Assembly (NCBI RefSeq): GCF_964340395.1
Contig: NC_135566.1
Location: forward strand, 11,321,001 to 11,385,000
Reading direction: 5' to 3'
Length of the DNA stretch: 64,000 nt
Source of the DNA: Glandiceps talaboti
Taxonomy: Eukaryota; Hemichordata; Enteropneusta; Spengelidae
Shown here: positions 39,480 through 51,924 of the stretch, one piece after another
How the letters are laid out: each line of letters starts with the position of its first letter
Numbering within the stretch: position 1 is the stretch's first letter
The notes under the pieces: model-generated
The model's database searches: none
What the model saw: the letters and a program-made list of their open reading frames with translations, nothing else
Told to the model about the DNA's origin: nothing
Position numbers and translations under genes: made by a program

Positions 39480-42400
39480 GTGCTGGGAATTCCTCCCAGC
39501 GATTTTCTGTTATGTAGACAAATACAAACAAACAAACACAAATGCTACAGAGATCCATTCGGGTTTGGGACTACGTGACAGGGCTATGTAGCACGCTCTA
39601 TATCACGTTGCTGTGGAACTGTCAAGGCTTTCCCAGTCAGTCCACAGGCTATCCCAGAGTCACCCAGGCCCGGCAAACATAGCACCTGCGGGCTCCGTGT
39701 GAGTAATCGTCCCCGACTTTTCGAGTCATTACTCCAGGAGTCCCCCCAAATTCGCACTCGTCTTGTGAGTGAGACACGGCTGAGTGATACAGCCTACCCA
39801 TCGAGTCTGTAGAACACTCACCCTGGGTTTGGGTCGGTCACGGAAAATCTCGTTTCCAGTGGGATTCGAACCCGTGACTGCTAATCCTGTGCACTAACCA
39901 CTACGCTACAGGTATATACATGTGCTTATTGTGAAATGAATTGCAATTTAAAAAAAAAATTAAACTTGCCCTTATGGCTTGTCCTCGTGCTGGTTGCAGT
40001 GTGTCATCATTGACAAGTTGATGGGCACCAATACCAGTACAGTTGACAATAACATCATACTGACCTGCTAACTAAAAACAAAAAATTTGCTATGATCTTA
40101 ACGAACTAACCATCATGTTGAAGTTGCCTCTGCTTTGCTTAATTTAAGAATTAGTTTCATGATTAACAGACCTGGTATCTCATGAAAGAAAGAAAATGAT
40201 AAAACTGAACTGAAATATGACACAACTCTATATGTCAATGAGTAGCATACTCAGGGGGGTATGAGCTAGACTCTCTCACAGCCTTGGGAACATTGTTAGC
40301 AGAAAGCAGCTGTCTGTGTGCCCTCATGGACTACATAGGACTAACCAGTGACTGTAAATAGTGATGTGTTATTGCGACCCGCCATGTTATTGCAACGTTC
40401 CCCAGGGAATGTCGCAATGAGATGTCACCGAATGGTTAGTCCTGAAGTCGATGAGGGCACTCAGATATTAGATACAAGTATGTAGTAGATATTGGCACAT
40501 ACAAAACAGCCGCTTTCTGGTAGTGACGTTCCCAAGGCTGTGAGAGAGTCTAGTAGGTATGAGCATGAGCATTGTTCTCTGCAGTCTGACTTTCACTAGC
40601 ATAGCAAATGAAAAGTGCATTAGAACACACTGTAAGTATCATTGCAAATACTACTCACACTAACACTCATGTATCATGGGGTTATCTTTATTATAATTAC
40701 ATATGTTTATCTGAAAAAGCAAATTTCAGTAAAATTTATATTGTGCAATTACACAATTTTGTGTATAAGGAATGATTGAATTCTCATTTGCATATAATTT
40801 GCATACATGTATGTAAACACTTTTCTAGGTATGTGCACTGCAGTGCAAATACCACTAGTATGCAGGTGCATATCACTAGTACATATATAATAATAATGTC
40901 ATATCTCATTATAAGTGTCACATTACCTCATCAAGCTTTCCAAGGTGTTTTTGTATGAAGTGTCCTCCCCTTCCTTCAAATCTGAAGTGAAGAATTGACA
41001 CTTGAAATTGAAAAGTTAACACTCTCTCTTCGTAGCTGCACGATTGTATTAATAGTGTATTTTAATAGGTATAGTTATTCCATATTTTCAGATAATATAT
41101 GAACAGTTTATTTAAAGAGACATTTACATTATAATGTAAAACTAGATTTATGTGTGATCGTATATGATGAAGTTTTAGTTCATTTTAGTCTTCCAAGCAA
41201 TGTGAAATATAAGTTATTCTATACCGTTGTATGGCTTTATCAGTGTTTTTGCTAAGGGCTGGGAATCTCCGCAATAGGGAGGAGAAAATCTGGTAAACTT
41301 GGCATAGTTTCCCATATATTATACCATAATTTTGAAGGGTTAACTCTGGTAAAATGACAAGGGAACTAAGGTAGATTTTACCTACTTACCACTCTTATTT
41401 AATAAAAACACTGATTGATTTATGCATAAGTTTAGGTACACTATATCTGACAATTTATAGAAACTGCTATTAGAAGACAATCATATATCTTATCGTTTGT
41501 TTGTACGGAAATTTGCAATATGGAATAAATATTTCATTGCGAATGTTTGCTTTTTATGATAAATTTTTGTATATTAATCTTGATAAATTATTTAAAGTTC
41601 AAAAAAGTTCAGCCGACATAATACAATTTATTTCATTGGAAGTATTTATATTTTGTTGAAGTCGTACCTTCCCAACCCCGCACACCATTATCACTTTTTC
41701 AGGCACCCTCCAGACATATGCTGAAATTATTTATATGCTTAGTCGCCTGACCCCTGCCCCAGAATTACAATGTTTGTGAGTACAGCCTTATTCTAGAATC
41801 ATATTTCAAATTGAAGTCTTTCTGTCAAACTATCATATGACTTATTCACCCAAACCCAGACAAAATATATTTACATATAATTTACATAAATTTGCATATG
41901 TATATGGTTCTTGGCACAGGATGGCATATCAAGGCCACAACATTAAGTATGTCAATACTTTTTGTTTTATTACACATGTTGAGTCATAAATTTCTCCTTA
42001 TTTCAGTACACTTTAAGACAAACGATCTTTTTTTGAAAGCTGATGAAAGCAGTCACCTCAGTGGACATGTCCATAAAAAAACACTCACCTTTTCATTAAG
42101 AATGGCAAATATCTTCTACAATCACAAGTTATCATGGTAAAGAATAAAGCATTTCTAAAAGAAAGAATTGGATATTATCAATATTAAGGACATCAATAGG
42201 AAAATTATAGTCAAAGAACATTACAAAGAAAAGTTAAAGAGAATTGCCACTCCATGAAATGAAGTCATTTTCATAAACTATGGGTTCTGGAGAGTCATTT
42301 CATGATTTTACATCACCTACAATTACTTGTGATTTCAGAGAAACATCAAGTTGATTTTTTGCCTTTATAGAGTACTTGTGCTATGGGCCATGGTAGTCTA

Positions 42401-43842
42401 GTTCTTATACGGTATCGTTACCATTTAAACCTCCACTCACACAGTCTAGTTCCTATACAGTATCGTTACCATTTACACCTCCACTCACACAGTCTAGTTC
42501 CTATAAGGTATCGTTACCATTTACACCTCCACTCACACAGTCTAGTTCCTATACAGTATCTTTACCATTTACACCTCCACTCACACAGTCTAGTTCCTAT
42601 ACGGTATCGTTACCATTTACACCTCCACTCACATAGTCTAGTTCCTATACAGTATCGTTACCATTTACACCTCCACTCACACAGTCTAGTTCCTATACGG
42701 TATCGTTACCATTTACACCTCCACTCACATAGTCTAGTTCCTATACAGTATCGTTACCATTTACACCTCCACTCACATAGTCTAGTTCCTATACGGTATC
42801 GTTACCATTTACACCTCCACTCACAGTATAGTCAAAGTCCTTACACTAGAAGTCCTGAGGTGAAATATAAAATTCATCCACAGCTACCCACACAGTCATT
42901 AACATCATGTCTTTGTTAATCAATCACAAAATTATAACCAATAACACAGTCCTTCATAAAGTTAGTGTTTATTAGGGCAGTAATATGTAATATCCAAATA
43001 TGGTATATTTGTTTGCTCAGGATGCTACTTATACACTGTTTATGTCATTATAATAGTTGGGGTTCACTGATTGGATGAACAACTTTTTGTGCTGAGTGAG
43101 GGACTTTGACCAGTCGTGGTTTAATAAGAAAATGCATTGGCATCTAGACGAGGGCCATGGAGTCAGCAGAAGTAATTATTCATAGTTGAACAAAGAATAC
43201 ATGAGAGATGTTTTACCACCAGTATTTGAAGTAAAGTTTCATCAATATTTTCAAACAGACTGTATATATAAACATTCAATATTAGACAATTTCAAATAAG
43301 TCGTAATAATTATCAAAGTACAATAAATTGTGTGCACACACCTGGAATCTGGAAATAGCTTCTTCAGCTCTTTTTCACTCAGTTGTTGAACGTTGTACAT
43401 CAAATCCAACCATGGTAGTGACTGTGAAGCAATAATAAAAATAATGTTTTATTGATGTCAGAGTTCGATAGACACCCATATTCAGAAGTGTGCAAGAAGT
43501 GTGAGAGAAGTGTGCGAGTGAGTGAGGTTTAAGACTGAAATTGGTGAGTTTTAAAGGCAGAGTGGAAGGAGGATTTAGAGTGAGTGTGTCGAAGACTGTG
43601 GGGGAGACTGTTCCAAACTGAAGGAGCCATGTAGGCGAAGGAACACTCGCCGAGCTTCTTAGTGAAAAATGGCATCTTTAAGTAAGTATCCGATAGACAC
43701 CAGTGGAAACACCGAATTACTTGCCTGTGTTTCCAGTGGTCTCTATTGCAAGTAATACTGACAAGTACACAGGATGGCAGCAAAAGCTCATCTCACCCTT
43801 GCTAGACTCAATGACAATAAAGTACACACACACACACACACA

Positions 43843-43895
<53 letters not shown>

Positions 43896-43918
43896 ACACC
43901 CGTACTCACTCTCACACA

Positions 43919-43963
<45 letters not shown>

Positions 43964-45147
43964 AGATAACAGGTACACATTTGGATGGGGACACATACAT
44001 AACAGCATCAAATTTCCTATGTTTACACAACAAATACTAGTAATCCAAGCAACATAATCATGTACGTGTCAAACACTGTGTCAAAATTTTGACAGCTAAA
44101 GGGTACAACATTTATATCCTTTTATAACCTGTAATGGTTGTCAATATGTTACTCAAGTCTTATCAGTAATGGATTGGGTAGGCAGGGGTTTAGAAGGTGT
44201 GAATATTTGTAGTTGACGTGGTTTCTGTAAGGGTCTTAGCAAGCAAAGTTAGACACACACACACACACCAATGCATATGATGTCTGGAGATGAAATGCAA
44301 GAGAACGGACCAAAATGGTTTGCCATATGGTACCCCTATCTTAGCATCTGTGTGCATTTACTCATGGGGTAAGATAGTGAGCAACCTGAACATGGTTATC
44401 TTGTATTTATAACAAGGGTGAGTGAGATGGGCAGATGCAGTGTTATCTATCATGTGTACAGTACTACTTGTTAGGTGACAAAGTACAATATCAATAGACA
44501 CCATCGCAAAAATTGTACTACTAGTGTTAGTTTTGAATTTGAATTTTTTGTTTTTGCATTTGACTTGAGCTTTTTCCATTTGAGTTTAAACTCCAGTCCA
44601 GAACGAACAAACATCAAAAAGAAAAAAAACAAACTAAAATTCAAAACTGTATATTCATAATGGTATTTATACTTGCACTGACCTTCTGAATGTCAGGGTC
44701 ATGGTCCAGTAAGTATCCACTTAAATATTGTACACCACAAACATCTGCATACTGTGATTTCATCAATGTTTCAAAATGGTGGTTTGACTCTTCGAACCAT
44801 TTCCTGGATTAAAAAAGAATGCATTTCCAGTACATGTATTCGATTGCTTACTCAAAGCTGGGGAAGTGCAGTAATACAGTATGTTTTGTTTTTGCCTATG
44901 TGCGTTTTAAACACCAACAGGTCCAAATAAAGACAATATACCTCTGCATAGCCTTCTCAGTGTCACTGTCTTCAAAAGATAATGGGTTCGTTCCTGTTAT
45001 ACCAGCTGCACCGTCACCTGTGGTGTCTGGACTAAGTTTATCAGCCATCAAAGTAACATCAACATTCGAAATAGATTCGATCACACTTACAGCTGTGGAA
45101 AGTCCAATTACACCAGCTCCAACGACACACACTTTTACAGGAGCCAT
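34863..45147 (-). CDS. D-amino-acid / D-aspartate oxidase family flavoenzyme, 10 exons found
   Basis: Minus-strand exons: 45147-44942, 44803-44683, 43421-43342, 42115-42089, 40981-40927, 40059-39970, 39013-38946, 36447-36330, 35680-35582 and 34982-34863, in phase, 327 aa. FAD is bound by the N-terminal Rossmann motif GAGVIG (residues 10-15). YDVIVNCTG follows, then QAIRVHAPWIKHF, YYVVPG, VYLGGTFDYGNW and VGLRPIRPVVR, with the substrate-carboxylate arginine at about R267, and finally VVHNYGHG. The C-terminus ARL is a type 1 peroxisomal signal. The enzyme would oxidise D-amino acids to 2-oxo acids, ammonia and hydrogen peroxide in peroxisomes. The DAO tyrosine four residues before the YVVPG tyrosine is a glycine here, as in D-aspartate oxidases, so DDO is slightly favoured. 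About 14 residues expected between FPDS and RYLPFL are missing, probably an unfound exon of ~42 nt between 42115 and 43342. The 39970 junction is best read as a GC-AG intron. Confidence 0.93.
35190..35425. repeat. (GA)n and (GACA)n tract in an oxidase intron
   Basis: A GA core of about 100 bp is flanked by mixed GAGA/CAGA units. It lies between the last two oxidase exons. Confidence 0.95.
36942..37415. mobile_element. TTAA-flanked foldback element, copy 3, with CATA array in loop
   Basis: Same termini and arms as the 13873 copy, but the loop is replaced by about 130 bp of (CATA)n at 37119-37247, which accounts for its greater length. Lies in the oxidase intron between exons 36447 and 38946. 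Confidence 0.85.
37885..37965 (+). mobile_element. Probable LINE 3' tail with TATTG repeat
   Basis: TCCCTGTGGGTAATAAAATG followed by six or so TATTG units resembles the simple-repeat 3' tail of CR1/L2-like LINEs. No coding sequence remains. Confidence 0.5.
38475..38830 (-). repeat. Dispersed octamer repeat, copy 3, with a 34-base C run
   Basis: Inverted relative to the 14850 copy. It contains TTTGCATATTATTTGCAT and an uninterrupted C tract at about 38617-38650. In an oxidase intron. Confidence 0.65.
39447..39915 (-). mobile_element. tRNA-derived SINE, ~470 bp
   Basis: Minus strand: the head has an A box (TAGCGTAGTGG, near 39908) and a B box (GGTTCGAATCC, 39862-39872) at tRNA spacing, followed by an unrelated body and a run of about 25 A (plus-strand T run 39447-39471). 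The 3' tail contains a small hairpin (CTGGGAGGAATTCCCAG). It lies in the oxidase intron between exons 39013 and 39970. It is not a functional tRNA gene, because there is no acceptor-stem partner. Confidence 0.8.
40266..40553. mobile_element. 288-bp element with perfect 26-bp terminal inverted repeats
   Basis: Ends 40266-40291 and 40528-40553 are exact reverse complements (CTAGACTCTCTCACAG... and ...CTGTGAGAGAGTCTAG). GGTATGAGC occurs on both sides within a few bases, a possible target duplication. There is no coding capacity, so it is a non-autonomous DNA transposon. In the oxidase intron between exons 40059 and 40927. Confidence 0.85.
40558..40905 (-). repeat. Dispersed octamer repeat, copy 4
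   Basis: Inverted relative to the 14850 copy; ends near GTGCACTGCAGTGCAAATAC. It directly abuts the inverted-repeat element at 40266-40553. Confidence 0.65.
41240..41410. repeat. Dispersed AT-rich repeat, second copy
   Basis: TGGTAAACTTGGCATAGTTT, AAAATGACAAGGGAACTAAG and GTAGATTTTACCTACTTACC match the 22935 copy. In the oxidase intron between exons 40981 and 42089. Confidence 0.6.
42392..42832. repeat. 48-bp minisatellite, nine copies, oxidase intron
   Basis: Unit: TCTAGTTCCTATAC(A/G)GTATCG, then TTACCATTTACACC and TCCACTCACA(C/T)AG. Adjacent units alternate between variants, a dimeric order. The same unit recurs at 62163-62355. The 178-codon open frame across it is a product of the 48-bp period. 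Confidence 0.95.
43530..43690 (-). mobile_element. LINE reverse transcriptase C-terminal remnant
   Basis: The minus strand encodes a stretch with GECSFAYMAPSVWNSLPHSL followed by SSFHSAFKTHQF. This is the characteristic tail (AP.lWNSLP..lR....SFKsaLKT) of ORF2 in CR1/jockey-like non-LTR retrotransposons. Only this end is present, inside oxidase intron 2, so it is a dead 5'-truncated insertion in the same orientation as the host gene. Confidence 0.75.
43823..43962. repeat. (CA)n tract
   Basis: Two CA runs separated by CCCGTACTCACTCTCACACAG. In oxidase intron 2, beside the LINE remnant. Confidence 0.95.
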
Positions 45148-45467
45148 GATGTTGGCTGAAAAGTTTAACTTTAAAATTGACAGACAGATGTGTCGTACGT
45201 CCGAATAAACTGACACCTGTCCTCTTGCATCATTATAAATGATGACACAGTCGATACGCCAGACATCATCAGTGACCTTGCTGGGTAGGTCATATCATGG
45301 AAGTACAATGAGTAACTAATACTGTATTCTATTCCAGAAAAGCCATATTCTATTTCAGGATGATCATAACACAAAACAATGATGTATTGGTATTTACGAA
45401 TATTCAAAATATAAGTGTCACAAATATTATTTGAATAATCATACATATGTGTGTGTGTATGTATATA

Positions 45468-45915
<448 letters not shown>

Positions 45916-46104
45916 CATTATTTTACATGTACATGTAATATGTGCATCCTGGAATAGATTATTACAATTAGAAATGACTGTGGTCCTATATATCGCCTAC
46001 CGCTCGTTCGTATTTACGTAAAGAAGTTTGGAACCCTAGAACATTCTGTTTTCAAGTACATGTGTAGCATTTCTTGAACTTCACCCCTATAGGATTTTGA
46101 CATT

Positions 46105-46175
46105 ATACCCCAAATATCTGCATACTTTGATTTCGTGAGTTTCAAAATGATGGTTGCTTCCAACCATTTCCTGAA
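46105..46175 (-). pseudogene. Truncated, frameshifted copy of oxidase exon 2
   Basis: Begins after an intact polypyrimidine-CAG acceptor and follows exon 2 (44803-44683), but lacks 4 bases near codon 6, which breaks the frame. The similarity stops near 46105, before the donor, where sequence matching the upstream flank of the other copy begins. This is the duplication breakpoint. Confidence 0.8.
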
Positions 46176-46309
46176 AAAAAGAACGAATTTCCATTGTTCA
46201 ATTGCTTATTCAAAGCGCAGCCAGTGTGCTTTGTTCTTGCCTACGTGCGTTTTAATATAACGTCAACAAGGCCAAAATAGGACAACTTGGAAGATATGGA
46301 ACAATGTAC

Positions 46310-46509
46310 CTTTGCATAGCCTTGTCGGTGTCTCCAAAAGAAAATGGTCTCGGTCCCGTTATACCAGCTGCACCGTCACCCGTGGTGTCTGGACTAAGTT
46401 TATCAGCGATCAAAGTCACGTCAACATTTGAAATAGATTCGATCACATTTACAGCTGTGGACAGTCCAACTACACCAGCTCCAACGACACACACTTTTAC
46501 AGGAGCCAT
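46310..46509 (-). CDS. Duplicated first exon of the D-amino-acid oxidase gene
   Basis: Codes for 66 codons plus two bases, closely matching exon 1 of the gene at 34863-45147. It keeps the start codon, the GAGVVG Rossmann motif, and a good donor in the same phase. Changes include VSVIES to VNVIES, MAD to IAD, and a shorter tail. The reading frame is intact. With no exon 3 onward of its own, it can make protein only by splicing to exon 2 at 44803, so it is best read as an alternative first exon with its own promoter, or else as the remnant of a partial tandem duplication. Confidence 0.8.
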
Positions 46510-47115
46510 GGTGGCTGCAAAGTTAACTTTTAAATTGACAGACAGACGTGTCGTACGTCCGAAAACACTGACACCTGTCCTCGTAACCTTACATAACAAT
46601 GATAACATCACAGTCGACGTAGTCGATCAGTCGATACGCCAGACATCATCAGTGACCTTGCTGTAGGTCATATCATGGAAGTACCATGGGTAGCTAATTA
46701 ATATTCTATTTCATGGTCATGTTCTATTTCAGGATGATCATGATACAAAATAATGATGACACATATTTACGAATATTCAAAAAATACAATTACAGATATT
46801 TTTTGAATATCCGTAAATACCTACAAAACGTCATTATTTTACAATTTTGTAACATCGATATTCCGCGTGAATAAGTGCATGACTGTGGACATTATCTTCT
46901 TCCGCTCGTTCATATTCTGTTTACAAGTACATGTATAGTATTTATCGAACTTCACCCCCTATATGATTTTAGTTTAATAATATTTGGCATCGTTAAAGTC
47001 TATGAGTTTGGATTCTTTTTCTCGCCTTTCGTCGCAACCCCACTCGTCTCCGAAACATGTGTGCATAAAGAGGAAAGAACGAATTCAATAAATAGCCATA
47101 GAGGGCAGCCGTGAA

Positions 47116-47123
47116 TTCCCGCC
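47116..47123 (+). promoter_or_regulatory. E2F-like site upstream of SSRP1
   Basis: TTCCCGCC lies 110 bp before the SSRP1 start codon. It fits the E2F consensus, which would be natural for a replication-linked chromatin gene, but an 8-bp match is weak. The region 46510-47232 is the shared divergent upstream region of SSRP1 and the oxidase alternative exon. Confidence 0.3.
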
Positions 47124-47232
47124 ATATATTTTCAAAGGGCACACACTTGGCTCGGCACAGGCAGTGTGCATGCTGTCATCAGCAGAATCGTAGAAGTCTT
47201 TATCTGGCGGTTACGTGAACGACAGTACAAAG

Positions 47233-50200
47233 ATGGCAGATGTCTTAGAGTTCAGTGATATCGCGCAGGAATTCAAAGGTGTAATGGTAAGTTTATAATC
47301 CCTGCGTAACGCGAACACTTGATGGTCTGTTATTGTCTAGTGATAGTGTTACCGAGAAGAGAAAATGGCGACCTCCATATAATACATCACAATAATGTGT
47401 GGACATTAAGAGTTCGGGATCCTTCCCAAAGCGATAACTCAGAACTTACCACATTTGTTTCACTTGTGAAGAAAGTTTCAATCTTTGGGTATGAGGACTA
47501 TGATTTTTATTAAACAAAGATATGAATACACAATAGTGCACTATTGCAAGGGACCAACCATTCAATCTTGGGGAGGGGATACATTTCGGTAATAATAGAG
47601 ATATGAGACAGCGCGCGAGCGACACCTACCCATGTAAATTACTGCTACAAGCACGTTTTAATTATGTAATAGATGTTTTTTTTGCTCCGGCGATATTTTC
47701 TATCCACAACCTTTATCATCTTTATTTGTATTTTCTGTATAATTCGTACCATCATTTTTGTGGGGAACTCTGGCAAAATGACAGGGGAACTCAGGTAGAT
47801 TTTACCTGCTTACTGCCTTTAACAAAAAACACTTGGCTTTAAGGCAAGAGTCACTCACTGACAATGGTGATAAACCTATTATTGTTTCAAGGAAAAAGAA
47901 GTGACTGACAATGATACGTAGACTGTAATGATGTCATGGTCCGTCCAGGCTTATCAGCCTGACTATTTGGGGAAAGGGAGATTAGAATTTGCGCCCACAA
48001 CGGCTGATCTAGCAGTTTAGGTAAGGGCATCTCCAGTTAGTTATGCTGAGTAAGGCTCGTCATTATTTTGTTTAATGGATCAGAGCAAGATGCTAATAAC
48101 TTTGTGTTGAATTTCTTTTTATCAGAATGGTGGCCGTCTGAAACTTCACAAACAAGGAGTTATCTTTAAAAACAATAAAACTGGTAAAGTTGAACAATTA
48201 CATGTAGATGATCTCGACAAGACAAAGTGGTTGAGGGCAGCCAAAGGTCATGAACTCAAACTTGTCATGAAGAATGGCTCCATATATAGATATGACGGAT
48301 TCAAAGAAGGGGTAAGTGTTTTGTAGTCCTAACTAAGTGTGTTAGAGTGTAACTTGTTAGATTTCTCAGTGTGGATACTCTTTTAATCACGCATAGCTAA
48401 TACATGTAGTTAGCAGGAGTGACAACAATGCCATCTGTCAGTCAAACTGTAAGAAAAACCCACAATATCAAATTTGCAAATCTGATAGGGTTTCATATGT
48501 ATGAACAATGCGATGGGGGAGGGGGGATGATAATGTTGTGTCATTTACCCCCCCCCCCCCCCCCACTGTTTCAGAAAAGGGCCTTAATTGAAATGACGCA
48601 AGATGTTTCAGTACACAACTACATACCAGTGCACATTACATGTATAAATATTTGCACATGATTTGATGTCCTTAATGTTATAGTCAGTGTTCTCCCCAGG
48701 ACTTACCACCATCTTGACATCTGCATATGAATACGATGTTTTGTTGAAACATTTCAAGCATCTTATTTGACAAGCTTAAAAAGTCCTGGGGAGAACACAC
48801 TGATAGCATACTGAGTAAAGTATATTTGTGGTGGACATGAATGAATGGGGACAGGTATTGATATACATGGAACATGCTGTACATACATTTCATGCCTTGT
48901 CTGTCAGGTATGCCATCATAGGGCGCCCTCACACATCGGTCAACCCTTGCCTTACAATTACTGTTATTATTTTTGTCAGGATTATGACAAGTTATCAGAT
49001 TATATAAAAAAGAATTACAGCGTATCATTGGACGAAGTGGAAATGTCATTGAAAGGCTGGAATTGGGGAACAACAAAGTTCAAAGGTGAGTTTTGCATCA
49101 TCATAGTGACTGAATGTGTAACGATTTAGTGATAATTTTGTGACTAAGCTATTGATACTGGGATGAAGTGTTGGGCATAGCCAATGGCTGTTTACACCAA
49201 ATGTATTGTGTAATATTCTATCAAATATGACTGTCTGTCTGACTTGCATTGTCTATCTACAATATGTTGATTGCTTGGGGGGGGGGGGGGTGAGATCAAT
49301 AATTCAGTGTAGGATAGACACTAAGTTTGTTTACTTTTGGGTGGGGGATGGAGGTTTTGAGCCATTTTAGTTCTCGTAGTCATCAAATTGAGAAATATAA
49401 GAGTTTTCACTATAGTAAATATATGGTAGTAAAGTAAAGTGTCAACAAAAGAATTGTCAATTTGAAATTGATTATCTGTTCTGAAACATTTTCAATTTTG
49501 GCCAGTTTAGTTAGAAGTGGGGAGAACACACCCCCCGTGTTTGAGGCCTAACTAAAAGAATTTATTTTTTATAATTTTTATACATGCATTACCACAGGTG
49601 CACATGACAACAAATAAACTGTATTCTCTAGCATTAGGTAAAATATACCAACAAATAAAACTAAAATGAAAAAGAATATCTTGATCATTGAAAAGTCAAA
49701 TATTCTTGTTACACAGCTTTAAACTGTAGATACCTTTCTTTGCCAATACTATTATTTCACTTTCCAACTTTATTTCCTACAGGTTCTGAGATGTCTTTTA
49801 AAGTTGACAACAAACCTGCCTTCCACATTCCACTTAATAATGTATCACATAGTGCAACTGGTAAAAATGAAGTTATCATGGAATTCCATCAGAATGACGA
49901 TGCAGCAGTATCTCTCATGGAGATGAGATTTTTTGTTCCGCCAACAGATGGTGATACAGATCCAGTAGAGGTAAGTACACATGTAATTCACTGTGTCATT
50001 CCGGAAATGTTTTTTGAAGACTGGATATCCAATATCAAATGGGTGTATTTAAATGTATTCTCTGATCAATCCATCTTTGTGATGTGTAGATTATTTAATA
50101 ATACTTTTTTTTTTTTTTTTAGGAATTTCATCAAAATATTTTAGCAAAGGCAGATATTATCCAGGCAACTGGAGATGCCATAGCTACGTTTGCTGAGATT

Positions 50201-50339
50201 CCATGTCTCACACCTAGGTTAGTATGGAATTTTATGTGTGTGTGTGTGTATGGGTGGAGATGCCATAGATTACATTTACTGAGAACATGTCTCACACGTA
50301 GGTAAGTATGTTATCCCCACAAAAGTCTAATTATTTGTG

Positions 50340-50384
<45 letters not shown>

Positions 50385-50450
50385 GTGTGTCTGTGTGTTG
50401 TGTGTCTGTGTGTTGTGTGTCTGTGTGTGTGTCTGGTTGTACATGCATGC

Positions 50451-50482
<32 letters not shown>

Positions 50483-50484
50483 GC

Positions 50485-50522
<38 letters not shown>

Positions 50523-51887
50523 GCGTATGCATGCATGTCTGTCTGCATGTAACTGTGTGATTGCACTTGTGTGCAAATATAGCTATGCATGTGTGCCTTC
50601 TCATTTCAAAAATTTTGAACCACAATTTTATAATGAACTTTACCTAATGAATATATTCTCTTTCTTACATTACAGAGGTCGTTATGATATTAAAATTTAT
50701 CCCAGCTTTTTACAACTTCATGGTAAAACCTTTGATTACAAGATACCGTATACCACAGTGCTAAGACTTTTCCTTCTGCCCCACAAAGACCAAAGACAGA
50801 TGTTCTTTGTGGTAAGTTGATAAATGCAATACTGGGACTGTAGTCTGTAACTTTGTCATTTTGACGGAAATGTAACAACTATTGGTACAGTATCTGTCTG
50901 ACTAATTCATACAACCAAGATCATAGTTGTTCGGAATGTACAATCTACACAACATCATTAGAATTCTCGGTACCTGTAATAGCTCTTTAGCTCATGCTAG
51001 AGGGTGAAAAGAGGAACAAGAAGGTCAGCTTATTCTCACACATGCCTATATAAATGCATGTGAAGTGCATGGAGTGGAAGTTATGGTGTCGACTAAGAAA
51101 TTGAATGTTCATTATTTTTATGACACGCCTAGGTGGTAATATTCTACTTCCGGTTTTGAGAATTGAACCAAGTCTATTTCTATTTGAAAATGCCACTCAG
51201 TGAGAGTCTGTGTGCATATTTACAAGTCAGTAAGATGAGTGTAACTGTAACAGTGTTCCACAAAAGTGATAATCAATCATGGTTACCAGAGACAACATTC
51301 TCAATACCTAAAAATAGTTAGTGTTATTCCATACAACAAAGACATGGTGTTTGTTATTCAAAAAAGATATCTGCACTAAGTGAACCATGTCTGTGATTGT
51401 TACATTTTAACTTTCTGTCGGTACCTAATACAGCTATCATTGATACATGTTGTTACATATAGTTTCAATAACACTTCCACTAAGCAGCAAAGTCAAACAA
51501 TGACAACGGGTTCCATTATAATGATGTTGCATACACTGTACTTTCCACATAACTGTGATCTTTGTTGTAATATGTATTTACTGTTACATGTTGCGGATGT
51601 CAATACCCAGTGAAGCTATTTATACTTTTACATGCAAGAACCAATTAAGCTTTCTAATTGTAGCCTTGACTTTATTTTCTCACAGATTAGTTTGGATCCA
51701 CCCATCAAACAAGGACAGACAAGATACCAACATATTGTATTTACATTCAACAAAGAAGAAGAAACGTCATTGTCACTTAACATCACAGAGTAAGTAGTGG
51801 TATTTCTAAGACAAGTCTATGATAAAAACATACAGGCAACTGTACACAAACATATAAAAGAATCTCTACCACTCCAGAGTATAGCCT

Positions 51888-51924
<37 letters not shown>

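Noticed and set aside
39840-39915. Functional tRNA gene
   Set aside because: A and B boxes are present but there is no paired acceptor stem, and a SINE body and poly(A) follow.
42383-42919. 178-codon open frame with 16-residue repeats
   Set aside because: Stays open only because the minisatellite period (48) is divisible by three. It is antisense to the oxidase intron and has no homolog.
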